This document shows positions 35,989-44,830 of a stretch of DNA of 64,000 nucleotides, piece after piece. The notes beneath the pieces are model-generated. The model did no database searches. It saw only the letters and a list, made by a program, of their open reading frames with translations, and had not been told where the DNA came from. The translations under genes were made by a program, and so were the position numbers. Origin of the DNA: DATBSL01 sp963729875 (GTDB lineage Bacteria; Acidobacteriota; Vicinamibacteria; Fen-336); contig CAVSPR010000005.1 of the NCBI GenBank assembly GCA_963729875.1, positions 186,001 through 250,000 of the forward strand. The letters are read 5' to 3'. The first letter of the stretch is position 1. Each line of letters starts with the position of its first letter.

Positions 35989-37533
35989 CTACACCGGCAT
36001 CAGCCCGTGCTTGCGGGGCGGGTTCTGCTGGACCTTGGTGCGCAGTACCTCGAGGGCCCGCACGAGGCGGGGCCGGGTCTCGTGCGGCTCGATGACCTCG
36101 TCGATCTGGCCCACGTCCGCGGCCCGGTAGGGGTTCATGAAGGCCTCCCGGTACTCGTCGACGAAGCGCTTCTCGAGATGGGCCGGGTCCTTCGCCCCCG
36201 CGAGCTCCCGCCGGCGCAGGACGCGTACCGCTCCCTCCGCCCCCATCACCGCGATCTGGCCGGTGGGCCAGGCGAAGGCGAGGTCGCTCCGCATCTGCTT
36301 CGAGCTCATGGCGAGATACGCCCCTCCCATCGCCTTGCGGGTCACGATCGAGATCTTGGGGACGGTGGCCTCGCAGTAGGCGTAGATCACCTTGGCCCCG
36401 TGGCGGATGACCCCGTAGTGCTCCTGGTCGACGCCCGGCAGGTAGCCGGGAGTGTCCACGAAGGTCACCACCGGGATGTTGAAGGCGTCGCAGATCCGGA
36501 CGTGGCGCGCGATCTTGTCGGAGGAGTCGATGTCGAGGGCCCCCGCGAGGTGGGCGGGCTGGTTGGCCACGACCCCCACGCACCAGCCGTCGAGCCGGGC
36601 GAAGCCCACCACGCAGTTGCGCGCGTAGTAAGGGTGGATCTCGAGGAAGCTGTCGCGGTCGAAGACGGCGTCCAGCATCATGTGCACGTCGTAGGGCTCG
36701 GACTCGTCGGCGGGGATCACCGCGTTCAGCGAGTCGTCCATCCGGTCGGCCGGGTCGTAGGGGCGCAGCTGCGGCGGGTCCTCGGTGTTGTTCTGCGGCA
36801 GGTAGCTCAGGAGCAGCTTCACGAGCTCGAGGGCCTGCCCCTCCGACTCCGCGAGGAGCTGGGCGACGCCGCTGCGGCTGTTGTGGACCAGGCTGCCCCC
36901 GAGGTCGCGGGCGGTCACGTCCTCGCCGGTCACCGCCTTGATGACGTCGGGCCCGGTGATGAACATCGAGCTCGTCGGGCGGGCCATGATCACGAAGTCG
37001 GTGAGGGCGGGCGAGTAGGCCGCCCCGCCCGCGCAGGGCCCGAGCACGACCGAGATCTGGGGAATGATCCCGGAGGCGAGGACGTTGCGGGTGAAGACCT
37101 CGCCGTAGGCGGCGAGGCTGCGCACGCCCTCCTGGATGCGGGCCCCCCCCGAGTCGTTGAGGCCGACGAGGGGGATGCCGCTCTCGAGGGCGAGGTCCTG
37201 GAGGCGGCAGATCTTCTGCGACTGCACCGCGGAGAAGGACCCCCCGAGCACCGTGAAGTCGTGGGCGAAGACGGCGACCCGGCGGCCGTTGATCTTCCCG
37301 AAGCCGCAGACGACGCCGTCCCCCGGGAAGCGCTTCTCCGCCATCCCGAAGTCCGTGCAGTCGTGGGTGGCGAGGGCCCCGATCTCCTGGAACGAGCCCT
37401 CGTCGAGGAGGAACGAGAGCCGCTCGCGCGCGGTGCCCTTGCCCTTGGCCTTCTGGTCGGCCACGCGCTCGGGGCCTCCGCCGGCGAGGGCGAGCTCGCG
37501 CATGTCGCGCAGCTTGGCGAGGTGGTCGGTCAT
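35989..37533 (-). CDS. mmdA: Acyl-CoA carboxyltransferase subunit (methylmalonyl-CoA decarboxylase alpha / PccB-like)
   Basis: A 514-residue two-crotonase-fold carboxyltransferase: GTARERLSFLLDEGSF, LNDSGGARIQEGV (acyl-CoA oxyanion loop), GPCAGGAAYSPALTDF, DTPGYLPG and KAMGGAYLAM. With its OadG, biotin and OadB partners it should decarboxylate an acyl-CoA, most likely methylmalonyl-CoA, and drive Na+ export. PccB homologs share this sequence, but no biotin carboxylase is present here, which favours a decarboxylase. It leads the operon. Confidence 0.92.
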   Translation of the reverse strand: MTDHLAKLRDMRELALAGGGPERVADQKAKGKGTARERLSFLLDEGSFQEIGALATHDCTDFGMAEKRFPGDGVVCGFGKINGRRVAVFAHDFTVLGGSFSAVQSQKICRLQDLALESGIPLVGLNDSGGARIQEGVRSLAAYGEVFTRNVLASGIIPQISVVLGPCAGGAAYSPALTDFVIMARPTSSMFITGPDVIKAVTGEDVTARDLGGSLVHNSRSGVAQLLAESEGQALELVKLLLSYLPQNNTEDPPQLRPYDPADRMDDSLNAVIPADESEPYDVHMMLDAVFDRDSFLEIHPYYARNCVVGFARLDGWCVGVVANQPAHLAGALDIDSSDKIARHVRICDAFNIPVVTFVDTPGYLPGVDQEHYGVIRHGAKVIYAYCEATVPKISIVTRKAMGGAYLAMSSKQMRSDLAFAWPTGQIAVMGAEGAVRVLRRRELAGAKDPAHLEKRFVDEYREAFMNPYRAADVGQIDEVIEPHETRPRLVRALEVLRTKVQQNPPRKHGLMPV

Positions 37534-37583
37534 GGTCCCATCCTGCGCCAGCAGGGGGATCCAGTTTCAATGAGGCGAGAGGC

Positions 37584-39173
37584 TCAGGGGCCCGGGGTGG
37601 ACAGGACGGCGTCGAGCGCCTCATAGCGCGTGCGCAGGAAGTCAGGACGGGCCGCGCTCGTCACGTCGAGGTTCATGACCTGGGGCCCGGGCCCGCCGGT
37701 GTAGAGCGGCCACGGCGGGAGCCCCGGTCCGTTCGGGTCGCCGCTGCGCGCGAAGCGCGTCCAGTAGCTCATCATGAGCTCCGAGAGATCCCGATCGGCT
37801 GCCGGCCACGCCACGTCCGGGACCGAGTCGAGCGCCCCGAAGACGTACTCGATCTCTCCCGCGTGGCGGGCCCCGATGTCCTCGGCCGTCGCCGGCTTCC
37901 CGTCCACCTTCGTCCCCGGCGCCACCGGGATCTTCCGGTCGAAGCGGTAGCGGTAGACCGGGGCGCCGCTCGTCCGGCGGTGGACCTCGATCCACTTCCA
38001 GGTGGCCTGGACGAGGAAGAGGTCCCCGGCGAGGGCCGCCGCGGACTCGACCGCCTCGGCGTCGGTAGCGGCCGGGTAGACGGCGAGGAGCGCGTCGGCC
38101 GCGGGGCCGAAGCGCGCGCGCACCTGCTCGGCGAAGCCCTTCGCGCTCGGCGGCTCCTTGGCGAGGACGACGTCCCCCCGCACCTCGTCCGCGTTCCAGC
38201 CGGCGAGCAGCGGCACGCGGGCCTGCTCGCCGGCCGCGTAGAGCGCGTCCACGCTCCTCGGCAGCACGTACCCGTCGATCGTCGGGCGGAACTCGGGCCG
38301 GACCTCGAGTGCGGCCCGCAGGATCTCGTCCCCCGTCCGGGCGCGCATCTCGGACAGGGAGGCCGCCCCGAGCGCGGTCGCGAACGCCGTCCCCCGCTCC
38401 TCGCTCGCGGCGAGGCTCGCGGTAGGCAGGACGTGGTACCCCAGGAAGGCCCCGCTCTCGCCGATGGCCCGCGCGACGAGGCCCCGGGCGAGGGGCGAGG
38501 CGAGGAGCCCGCTCACCGCGAACGAGCCCGCGGACTCGCCGAAGATCGTCACGTTCCCCGAGTCCCCTCCGAACGCGGCGACGTTGTCGCGGACCCAGCC
38601 CAGGGCCGCTACCTGGTCCATGAGGCCGTAGTTGCCGGAGGCGCCGCGACCCGACTCCGCGGTCAAGGCGGGGTGGGCGAGGAAGCCGAAGACGCCGAGG
38701 CGGTAGTTGACGCCCACGACGACGACGCCCCGGCGGGCGAGGCGCTCGCCGTCCTGCCGGGGCTCCGAGGCCGAGCCGGCCTGGAAGCCGCCGCCGTAGA
38801 TCCAGACCATGACCGGGAGCTTCTCCGTCGCCGCCTTCGCCGGCGTCCACACGTTGAGGGTGAGGCAGTCCTCGCTCATCGTGTCGCGAAAGACCATGTC
38901 GTCGAAGATGCGGCCCTGCATGCAGCGGGGGCCGAACTCCGTCGCCTTGCGTACCCCGTCCCACGGGGCGGCCGGCTGCGGCTCCTTCCAGCGGAGCCCG
39001 TCCACGGGCGGCGCGGCGTAGGGGATGCCGCGGAACGTGCGCACCGACCCGTCGGCGCTCGCGAAGCCGTCGACGAGCCCCTGCCTCGTGCGCACCGGCC
39101 CTGCCAGGGCGGCGGCCGAGGCCGCCACCAGCAGCAACGCCCCTCCTCCCACGAGTCCGCCGCACGCGGTCAT
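37584..39173 (-). CDS. Type B carboxylesterase, exported
   Basis: A 529-residue alpha/beta hydrolase. Signal-like hydrophobic N-terminus (about 5-24, ends ALAG). Oxyanion hole GGGFQAGS, nucleophile elbow GESAG, and the late His in ARHAGEIEYVFG, with SEDCLTLNVWTP the usual type B motif. It is likely periplasmic and active on short esters; in a plant-polymer-degrading organism it may de-esterify hemicellulose, but that is inference. aaggag precedes ATG 39173 by 6 nt. Confidence 0.9.
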   Translation of the reverse strand: MTACGGLVGGGALLLVAASAAALAGPVRTRQGLVDGFASADGSVRTFRGIPYAAPPVDGLRWKEPQPAAPWDGVRKATEFGPRCMQGRIFDDMVFRDTMSEDCLTLNVWTPAKAATEKLPVMVWIYGGGFQAGSASEPRQDGERLARRGVVVVGVNYRLGVFGFLAHPALTAESGRGASGNYGLMDQVAALGWVRDNVAAFGGDSGNVTIFGESAGSFAVSGLLASPLARGLVARAIGESGAFLGYHVLPTASLAASEERGTAFATALGAASLSEMRARTGDEILRAALEVRPEFRPTIDGYVLPRSVDALYAAGEQARVPLLAGWNADEVRGDVVLAKEPPSAKGFAEQVRARFGPAADALLAVYPAATDAEAVESAAALAGDLFLVQATWKWIEVHRRTSGAPVYRYRFDRKIPVAPGTKVDGKPATAEDIGARHAGEIEYVFGALDSVPDVAWPAADRDLSELMMSYWTRFARSGDPNGPGLPPWPLYTGGPGPQVMNLDVTSAARPDFLRTRYEALDAVLSTPGP

Positions 39174-39368
39174 CTCCCGCTCCTTCCGGCGCCGGGCGCT
39201 GCGGCCGGCGCCGGGGAGGCAGACTACGTCCGGCCGCGGGCGCCGACAAGAGGCGCCGAGCCGGCGCGCCCGCGGTGCCCTGAGCCGTTTGATCCTGTCG
39301 GCGGGCCCGCCCGGCCGGCTAGCATGTCGAGGCGGGGCCGTCCCGGCCCCGCTCGACGAGGAGCCACC

Positions 39369-41009
39369 GTGCGGACCCCCCCGGGGTCGCTGACCCAGAA
39401 GCTCGTTCTCCCGCTCATCGCGCTCGTGGTACTCCTCGCGGTGGTGTCGGGCTTCGTGCGCGTGGGCGCGGTCGAGCGGGGCTACCACGAGACGATGATC
39501 CTGGGCGCCGACCAGCTCTCGCGCAGCCTGGCCTCGGCCACCTGGCACGCGATGCTCGCCGACGACCGCCAGGCGGCCTACGCCACCATGCAGACGGTCG
39601 CCCGCGAGCAGGGCATCAACCGGATCCGGATCTTCAACAAGGAGGGGCGGATCATGTTCTCGACCGCCCCCGAGGCCGGGGGGATGGTCGACAAGAACGC
39701 CGAGGCCTGCGTCCTCTGCCACGCGAGCGCCGAGCCGCTCGTCCGGGTGGAGACCCCCTCGCGCGCGCGGGTGTTCTCGGCGGACGGGCACCGGCGGCTC
39801 GGCATGATCACCCCCATCTACAACGAGCCCTCGTGCAGCACCGCCGCCTGCCACGCCCACCCGAGGCGGCAGAACGTCCTCGGCGTCCTCGACGTGACCC
39901 TCGACCTCGACCCCGTCGACCGCCGGGTGCAGGAGACCCGCGGGCGCATCCTCCTCACCACCGCGGTCGAGGCCCTGCTGGTGTCGGTCTTCGTCGCGGT
40001 CTTCATCGGCTTTCTCGTGACCCGCCCGATCCACCGGCTGATCGAGGCGAACGCGGCGCTCGGCCGGATGGACCTCGAGCACCCGGTCGAGATCGGGTCC
40101 AGCCGCGAGCTGTGGGACCTCGAGAACTCGTTCCACGCCATGCGCGACCGGCTCGGGGAGGCGATGGCCGGGCTCAACCGCGCCTCGCAGGAGCTCGAGG
40201 CCAAGGTGGAGGAGCGCACGGAGCAGCTGCGCCAGGCGCACCAGCGCCTCATGCAGGCGGACCGGCTCGCCTCGCTGGGGCAGCTCGCGGCGAGCGTCGC
40301 CCACGAGATCAACAACCCGCTCTCCGGGGTGCTCAACTACTCGGCCCTCATGGGCCGGATCCTGAAGGAGGACGGCGTCCCGCCGGAGCGGGTGGCCGAG
40401 TTCCGTGCCTACCTCGAGCGGGTGAGCGAGCAGACGGCGCGGGCGGGGCGCATCGTCTCCGACCTCCTGTCCTTCTCGCGCCGCTCGAAGCCGCAGCGCA
40501 CCCCCGCCGACCTCGCCGCGATCGTGCGCGGCACCGTCTCCCTCGTCTCCCACAAGCTGCGCCTCTCCGGCGTCGAGGCCGAGATGCGGCTCGACCCGGC
40601 CCTGCCCGCCCTCTCCTGCGACGCCTCGCAGATCCAGCAGGTCGTGCTGAACCTCGTGATGAACGCCGCCGACGCGACGCGCGGCCGCGGCCACGGGCGC
40701 GTGGTGGTCACCGCCCGCCGCTCCGAGGGCGAGCAGACCGTGCTCCTCGAGGTGGCGGACGACGGGGAAGGCATCCCCCGGGAGAACCTCGACCGCATCT
40801 TCGATCCCTTCTTCACCACGAAGGAGGAGGGCAAGAGCCTCGGCCTCGGCCTGGCCGTCGTGTACGGCATCGTCGAGGCCCACGGCGGGACGATCGACGT
40901 GCACAGCGTCGTGGGCCAGGGGACGACATTCTCGGTGAGGCTGCCCCTCGCGGCGGACAACGGCTTCCCGGCGACGGGGGACGGGCCCGGTGGCGCGCCC
41001 GCCGCATGA
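39369..41009 (+). CDS. Sensor histidine kinase with c-type-heme motifs in the periplasmic domain
   Basis: A 546-residue kinase: TM1 about 11-31, periplasmic domain about 32-195, TM2 about 196-217, HAMP, a coiled coil and HisKA with H312 in SVAHEINNPLSG, then HATPase_c (NLVMNAADAT, DDGEGIP, GLGLAVVYGIVEAHGG). The sensor domain holds CVLCH (114-118) and CSTAACH (156-162), CX2CH and CX4CH heme-attachment-like motifs, so it may bind covalent heme and sense redox state or a gas. GTG 39369. Its stop overlaps the archaemetzincin start (ATGA). Confidence 0.9.
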   Translation: MRTPPGSLTQKLVLPLIALVVLLAVVSGFVRVGAVERGYHETMILGADQLSRSLASATWHAMLADDRQAAYATMQTVAREQGINRIRIFNKEGRIMFSTAPEAGGMVDKNAEACVLCHASAEPLVRVETPSRARVFSADGHRRLGMITPIYNEPSCSTAACHAHPRRQNVLGVLDVTLDLDPVDRRVQETRGRILLTTAVEALLVSVFVAVFIGFLVTRPIHRLIEANAALGRMDLEHPVEIGSSRELWDLENSFHAMRDRLGEAMAGLNRASQELEAKVEERTEQLRQAHQRLMQADRLASLGQLAASVAHEINNPLSGVLNYSALMGRILKEDGVPPERVAEFRAYLERVSEQTARAGRIVSDLLSFSRRSKPQRTPADLAAIVRGTVSLVSHKLRLSGVEAEMRLDPALPALSCDASQIQQVVLNLVMNAADATRGRGHGRVVVTARRSEGEQTVLLEVADDGEGIPRENLDRIFDPFFTTKEEGKSLGLGLAVVYGIVEAHGGTIDVHSVVGQGTTFSVRLPLAADNGFPATGDGPGGAPAA

Positions 41010-41575
41010 GCGGGATCGTCGTGGCGGCGGTCGGGCCCGCCCCGGAGGCCGTCCTCGAGCGGATGGCGGACGAGCTCCGGCGCGCCTACGGCCTGGGCGT
41101 CGAGCGGCGCGCCGCGGTCCCGGAGCCCGAGGGTGCCTACTCGCCGCGGCGCGGCCAGTGGCTGGCCGCGGAGTTCCTGAAGCGGTTGCTGCCCCACGCC
41201 GCCACCGGCGAGCGCGTGCTCGGCATCACCGAGCGGGACCTCTTCGTCCCCGTCCTGAGCTTCGTGTACGGGCAGGCGCAGCTCGAGGGACAGGCGGCGG
41301 TCGTCTCGCTCGCCCGCCTGCGCCCGGAGTTCCACGGGCTGCCGCCGGACGACGCCGTCCTTCTGCGGCGCGCGGCCACGGAGGCCGTGCACGAGGTCGG
41401 GCACACGTTCGGCCTCGTCCACTGCCTCGACCGGCGCTGCCCGATGTCGCTGTCGATCGACCTTCCCGACCTGGACGGCAAGACCCCCGAGCTTTGCCCC
41501 GGCTGCTCGGCCCTCGTCCGGGGGGGCCTTGAGATGAAGCGCGCGATCGCTCGCGCGGAAGGAGGACAGAGGTGA
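41006..41575 (+). CDS. Archaemetzincin-family zinc metalloprotease
   Basis: A 189-residue metzincin with the complete archaemetzincin signature: HEVGHTFGLVH (H129, E130, H133, H139) followed by C140, C145, M147 and the CPGC pair (C164, C167), which binds a second zinc. There is no signal peptide, so it is cytosolic. It is embedded between a histidine kinase and an NtrC-type regulator with 4-nt overlaps on both sides (ATGA and GTGA), which strongly suggests a shared role. Bacterial archaemetzincins have no established substrate. Confidence 0.92.
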   Translation: MSGIVVAAVGPAPEAVLERMADELRRAYGLGVERRAAVPEPEGAYSPRRGQWLAAEFLKRLLPHAATGERVLGITERDLFVPVLSFVYGQAQLEGQAAVVSLARLRPEFHGLPPDDAVLLRRAATEAVHEVGHTFGLVHCLDRRCPMSLSIDLPDLDGKTPELCPGCSALVRGGLEMKRAIARAEGGQR

Positions 41576-42930
41576 GGTCCCGCTGGCACATCCTCGTCGT
41601 CGACGACGAGGAGACGATGACCGAGTCCCTCGCGGCCTGGCTCCGCGAGGACGGCTACTCCGTGGACACCGCCTCCTCCGGGCGCGAGGCGATCGAGCGG
41701 GCCCGCGCCCGCGAGTACGCGATCTACTTCGTGGACCTCAAGATGCCGGGCGGCCTCGACGGCATCGAGACCATGATGGAGATCCGCAAGCTCCAGGCCG
41801 ACGCCTCCGTCATCATCATCACCGCCTACGCCACCGTGGACACCGCGATCACGGCGATGAAGGAGGGGGCCCAGGAGTACGTGGTCAAGCCCTGCCACCC
41901 GCAGGAGATCTCGCTCCTCGTCGAGCGGATCATCCGGGTCAAGAACCTCCAGCGCGAGAACGCGATCCTGCGCCGCAAGCTCTCCCGCCAGTACCGCTTC
42001 CACGACCTCGTCAGCAAGAGCCCGCGCATGGTCGATATCTTCGACCTGGTGCGCGACGTGGCCTCGCAGCGCTCGACCGTCCTCATCCAGGGCGAGAGCG
42101 GCACCGGCAAGGAGCTCGTGGCCCGGGCCATCCACTTCTCCGGCGACCGCGGCGCCGGGCCGTTCGTGGCCGTCTCCTGCGCCGCCCTCGCCGAGACCCT
42201 CCTCGAGTCGGAGCTCTTCGGGCACGAGAAGGGCTCGTTCACGGGGGCGGTGGCGCAGAGAAAGGGCAAGTTCGAGCTGGCCGAAGGCGGGACCATCTTC
42301 CTCGACGAGATCGGCGACGTGTCGCCCAAGCTGCAGGCCGACCTCCTCCGAGTCCTCCAGGAGCGGCGCTTCTTCCGCGTCGGGGGCACCACCGAGATCG
42401 AGGTCGACGTGCGAGTGATCGCGGCCACCCACCGCGACCTCGCGGCGGAGGTCCACGAGGGTCGGTTCCGCGACGACCTCTACTACCGCCTCAACGTCAT
42501 CAACATCCGCATTCCCCCCCTGCGCGAGCGCCGCGAGGACATCCCGCTGCTCGCCCAGGAGTTCCTGGACCGCCTCTCCCACGAGCTGGGGCGGGCGGTC
42601 TCGGGGATCTCCGATGAGGCCCTGCGCCTGCTGATGGACCACGACTGGCCGGGGAACGTCCGCGAGCTCGAGAACGCGGTCGAGCGCGCCCTCGTCACCT
42701 GCAAGTCGGGGGTGCTCACGGCGGACGACCTCGCCTTCCTGCGCGCCGCGCCCGCCCCGGCGGCCGGCCTGTCGATGCCGGCCGGCCTCTCCCTGCAGGA
42801 GCTCGAGAAGCAGTACATCGCGGCCACGCTGCAGCGCCTGGAGGGCAACGTGAAGGCGACGGCCGACGCCCTCGGAATCGACCGCTCGACCCTCTACGAG
42901 AAGATCAAGCGCTACGAGATCCCGCGCTAG
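41572..42930 (+). CDS. Sigma-54-dependent response regulator (NtrC family)
   Basis: A 452-residue regulator: receiver domain (phospho-acceptor D55 in FVDLKMPG), AAA+ sigma-54 activation domain (Walker A GESGTGKE, loop GSFTGA in place of the usual GAFTGA, Walker B IFLDEIGD) and a Fis-type HTH (GNVKATADALGIDRSTLYEKI). It is the cognate partner of the heme-motif kinase two genes upstream. The start is GTG 41572 overlapping the protease stop. Target promoters of the sigma-54 type were not found in the window. Confidence 0.94.
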   Translation: MRSRWHILVVDDEETMTESLAAWLREDGYSVDTASSGREAIERARAREYAIYFVDLKMPGGLDGIETMMEIRKLQADASVIIITAYATVDTAITAMKEGAQEYVVKPCHPQEISLLVERIIRVKNLQRENAILRRKLSRQYRFHDLVSKSPRMVDIFDLVRDVASQRSTVLIQGESGTGKELVARAIHFSGDRGAGPFVAVSCAALAETLLESELFGHEKGSFTGAVAQRKGKFELAEGGTIFLDEIGDVSPKLQADLLRVLQERRFFRVGGTTEIEVDVRVIAATHRDLAAEVHEGRFRDDLYYRLNVINIRIPPLRERREDIPLLAQEFLDRLSHELGRAVSGISDEALRLLMDHDWPGNVRELENAVERALVTCKSGVLTADDLAFLRAAPAPAAGLSMPAGLSLQELEKQYIAATLQRLEGNVKATADALGIDRSTLYEKIKRYEIPR

Positions 42931-43038
42931 GCGGGCTCAGCCAGAAGGGCCCGGTCGTGCTCGATGCGCGCCCCAATGTGCGGGGACCCTCGGCAACCAC
43001 GGCACGCCTGTCGGCCGGGTAAGGCTTCAGTCCGCCGC

Positions 43039-44209
43039 TCACGCGCCGTCGGATCCCAGAGGCTCGTCGAAGAGGCGGACGTACGGGTCGTAGCGGAAGC
43101 GGCGGTGGCGGCGCCGGCCGGTCAACTCGGTGAGAATGCCGTGTGCGACGAGCCGGCGGACGAGGGCGTTGGCGGCCGCGTACGTGATGCCGGTGATCTC
43201 GCGCACGTCCTCGACGGAGACGATGGGCCGCTCGTAGAGGTGCTCCAGCACCCGATGCCCCGTACCCGCGCCGCGGCCGAGTTGCCCGGCGACCAGAGCG
43301 CGGTGGTGTTCGCGCAGGCGGAGGACGCGCCGTGCGGTCTCGGCCGCCTCGGCGCTCACCTCGGCCACGCCGAGCAGGAAGAAGCCGAGCCAGGACTCCC
43401 AGTCTCCCGTGTCGCGCACCGCCTGCAGGTGGCCGTAGTACGCGGCACGGTGGCGCTTGAAGTAGTGCGAGAGGTAGAGCACGGGCTTGTGCAGGATCCC
43501 ACGCTCGCAGAGCAGGAACGTGATCAGGAGCCGGCCGATGCGGCCGTTCCCGTCCAGGAACGGATGGATCGTCTCGAACTGCGCGTGGGCGAGGCCGATG
43601 CGCACGAGCATCGGCAGATGGGATTCGGAGTGCAGAAAGCGCTCGAGGTCACCGAGGGCCTGCGGCACCTCTTCCGGCGGCGGCGGGACGAACGTGGCCT
43701 CGGCCAGCGTGCAGCCACCCGGCCCGATCCAGTTCTGGGTGCGCCGCAGCTCTCCGGGTGCCAGGCGGGAGCCGCGCACGCCGTGAAGCAGCTTGGCGTG
43801 GATCTCGCGGATGAGCCGGACCGAAACGGGCAGTTCCGCGAGACGACCGAGGCCGTGGTTCATCGCTCCGACGTAGTTCACGACCTCGTCGACATCCCCC
43901 GGCCGCTCGGACGCCAGTACGCGAGCCTCGGCCGCGAGCAGGTCCTGCAGCGAGCTCTGGGTACCTTCGATTTGGCTCGAGAGCACGGCTTCCTTGCGCA
44001 CGTACATGTAGACGAAGAGGTCGGGGTTTGGGAGCGTCTGAATGGAGCCGTCGAGACGGCCGAGCGCGAGGTCGGCCCGTGAGAGTAGTCCGTGCAGCTC
44101 GCCCCCGAGACGCACCGTCGGCGAGGGGGAGCGGAGCCGGCACGAAGGCCCTATATCCCGCAGGTTGTGCAATATAGCGCCCTGCACGGCCCGTCTCGGC
44201 TCTAGCCAT
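43039..44209 (-). CDS. Fic-domain AMPylase-like protein with C-terminal winged HTH, one frame break
   Basis: About 390 residues. The Fic core has the catalytic HPFLDGNGRIGR motif. An upstream SSQIEGT segment fits the S-x-x-x-E-G inhibitory helix, so self-inhibition is likely. The C-terminal 90 residues look like a winged HTH (ITGITYAAANALVRRLVAHGIL). The reading frame that gives the normal N-terminus begins at ATG 44209 (GRAGRYIAQPAGYRAFVPAPLP) and slips near 44127 into the main frame. Codon use is visibly less GC-biased at the 5' end than in neighbours. Palindromic sites lie just upstream. Confidence 0.85.
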
Positions 44210-44263
44210 CGGCGTTGGTATTCAGACCTGACTGACTAACATAAGGGGGCTGGAGCGCCGCCT

Positions 44264-44284
44264 TACTAAAGTCAGACTTTAGTA
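44264..44284. promoter_or_regulatory. Perfect palindrome TACTAAAGTC-A-GACTTTAGTA upstream of the Fic gene
   Basis: A 10-bp perfect inverted repeat with a one-base centre, 55 nt upstream of the Fic start. A further copy of its left half (TACTAAAGTCAG) lies at 44305-44316, 41 bp away. The AT-rich symmetric site in a GC-rich genome suggests an operator, most simply for autoregulation by the Fic protein's own HTH; unproven. Confidence 0.55.
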
Positions 44285-44394
44285 TACGAGCCCCTGCCCG
44301 TCCATACTAAAGTCAGGCTCACCTGTCGGGGTCGAACCCCAGAGCCAGGATCTCGTCCAGAAGGGGCGCTCGACGGTGGGCAGCGTGATGCCCT

Positions 44395-44434
44395 TTGCAA
44401 TACATAGTGGTGCAATGTATAATGCTTCTATGTA
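44395..44434 (+). promoter_or_regulatory. Promoter and operator of the PadR operon
   Basis: TTGCAA (44395-44400), a 17-nt spacer and a consensus TATAAT (44418-44423) form a strong sigma-70 promoter 51 nt before padR. An inverted repeat ATACAT (44400-44405) / ATGTAT (44415-44420) fills the spacer and -10, and TATGTA follows at 44429-44434. The placement suggests autorepression by PadR. Confidence 0.65.
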
Positions 44435-44473
44435 CCGAGTGCAACGATCTCCGACCGCTCGACGCGCCGGGCC

Positions 44474-44827
44474 ATGATCGTCGGCAAGGACCTCGTCGCC
44501 GCCTCGGCCACCCCGCTCGTCCTGGGCATCCTCAGCGAGGGCGAGAGCTACGGCTACGCCATCATCAAGCGCGTGGCCGAGCTGTCGGGCGGCGAGCTCC
44601 AGTGGACGGACGGCATGCTGTACCCCGTGCTCCACCGCCTCGAGCGCAACGGCCTCGTGAAGGCCGTCTGGGGACAGTCGGAGTCCGGGCGGCAGCGCAA
44701 GTACTACCGGCTGACGGACAGTGGCAAGGAAGAGCTGGCGAACCAACGGCGACAGTGGCAGGTGGTGGACGCCACGCTGCGGCGGACGCTCTTCCGCTCG
44801 TTCCATCTGGTGCTCCAGGGAGGCTGA
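44474..44827 (+). CDS. PadR-family transcriptional regulator
   Basis: A 117-residue PadR-like repressor: winged HTH with TPLVLGILSEGESYGYAIIKRV, LQWTDGMLYPVLHRLERNGLV and the wing RQRKYYRLTDSGKEELA. It is followed 3 nt later by a membrane protein with a permease-prefix-type N-terminus, a pairing common in Acidobacteria where the regulator controls its partner. An inverted repeat overlaps its promoter. ATG 44474 was chosen because it gives the canonical N-terminus. Confidence 0.92.
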   Translation: MIVGKDLVAASATPLVLGILSEGESYGYAIIKRVAELSGGELQWTDGMLYPVLHRLERNGLVKAVWGQSESGRQRKYYRLTDSGKEELANQRRQWQVVDATLRRTLFRSFHLVLQGG

Positions 44828-44830
44828 CTC

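Noticed and set aside
36000..36060. Operon reading as propionyl-CoA carboxylase
   Set aside because: The carboxyltransferase is shared by both enzymes, but the membrane beta subunit and OadG-like protein and the absence of biotin carboxylase favour a decarboxylase pump.
37584..40904. Very long open frames antisense to or extending past real genes (1106 codons here; also 13707-17543, 22925-25792 and 34086-35951)
   Set aside because: GC-rich DNA rarely contains stops in shadow frames. The translations are Arg/Pro/Gly-rich with no domain motifs; only the parts coinciding with recognised genes are real.
44328..44340. GGGGTCGAACCCC resembles a tRNA T-arm
   Set aside because: No acceptor, D or anticodon arms can be built around it on either strand, and the 7-nt T-loop with five-base stem is not formed.
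44319..44405. A 28-codon minus-strand ORF ending LLDEILALGFDPDR
   Set aside because: Could be the end of a lost gene, but it overlaps the padR promoter and has no ribosome site or family match strong enough to list.
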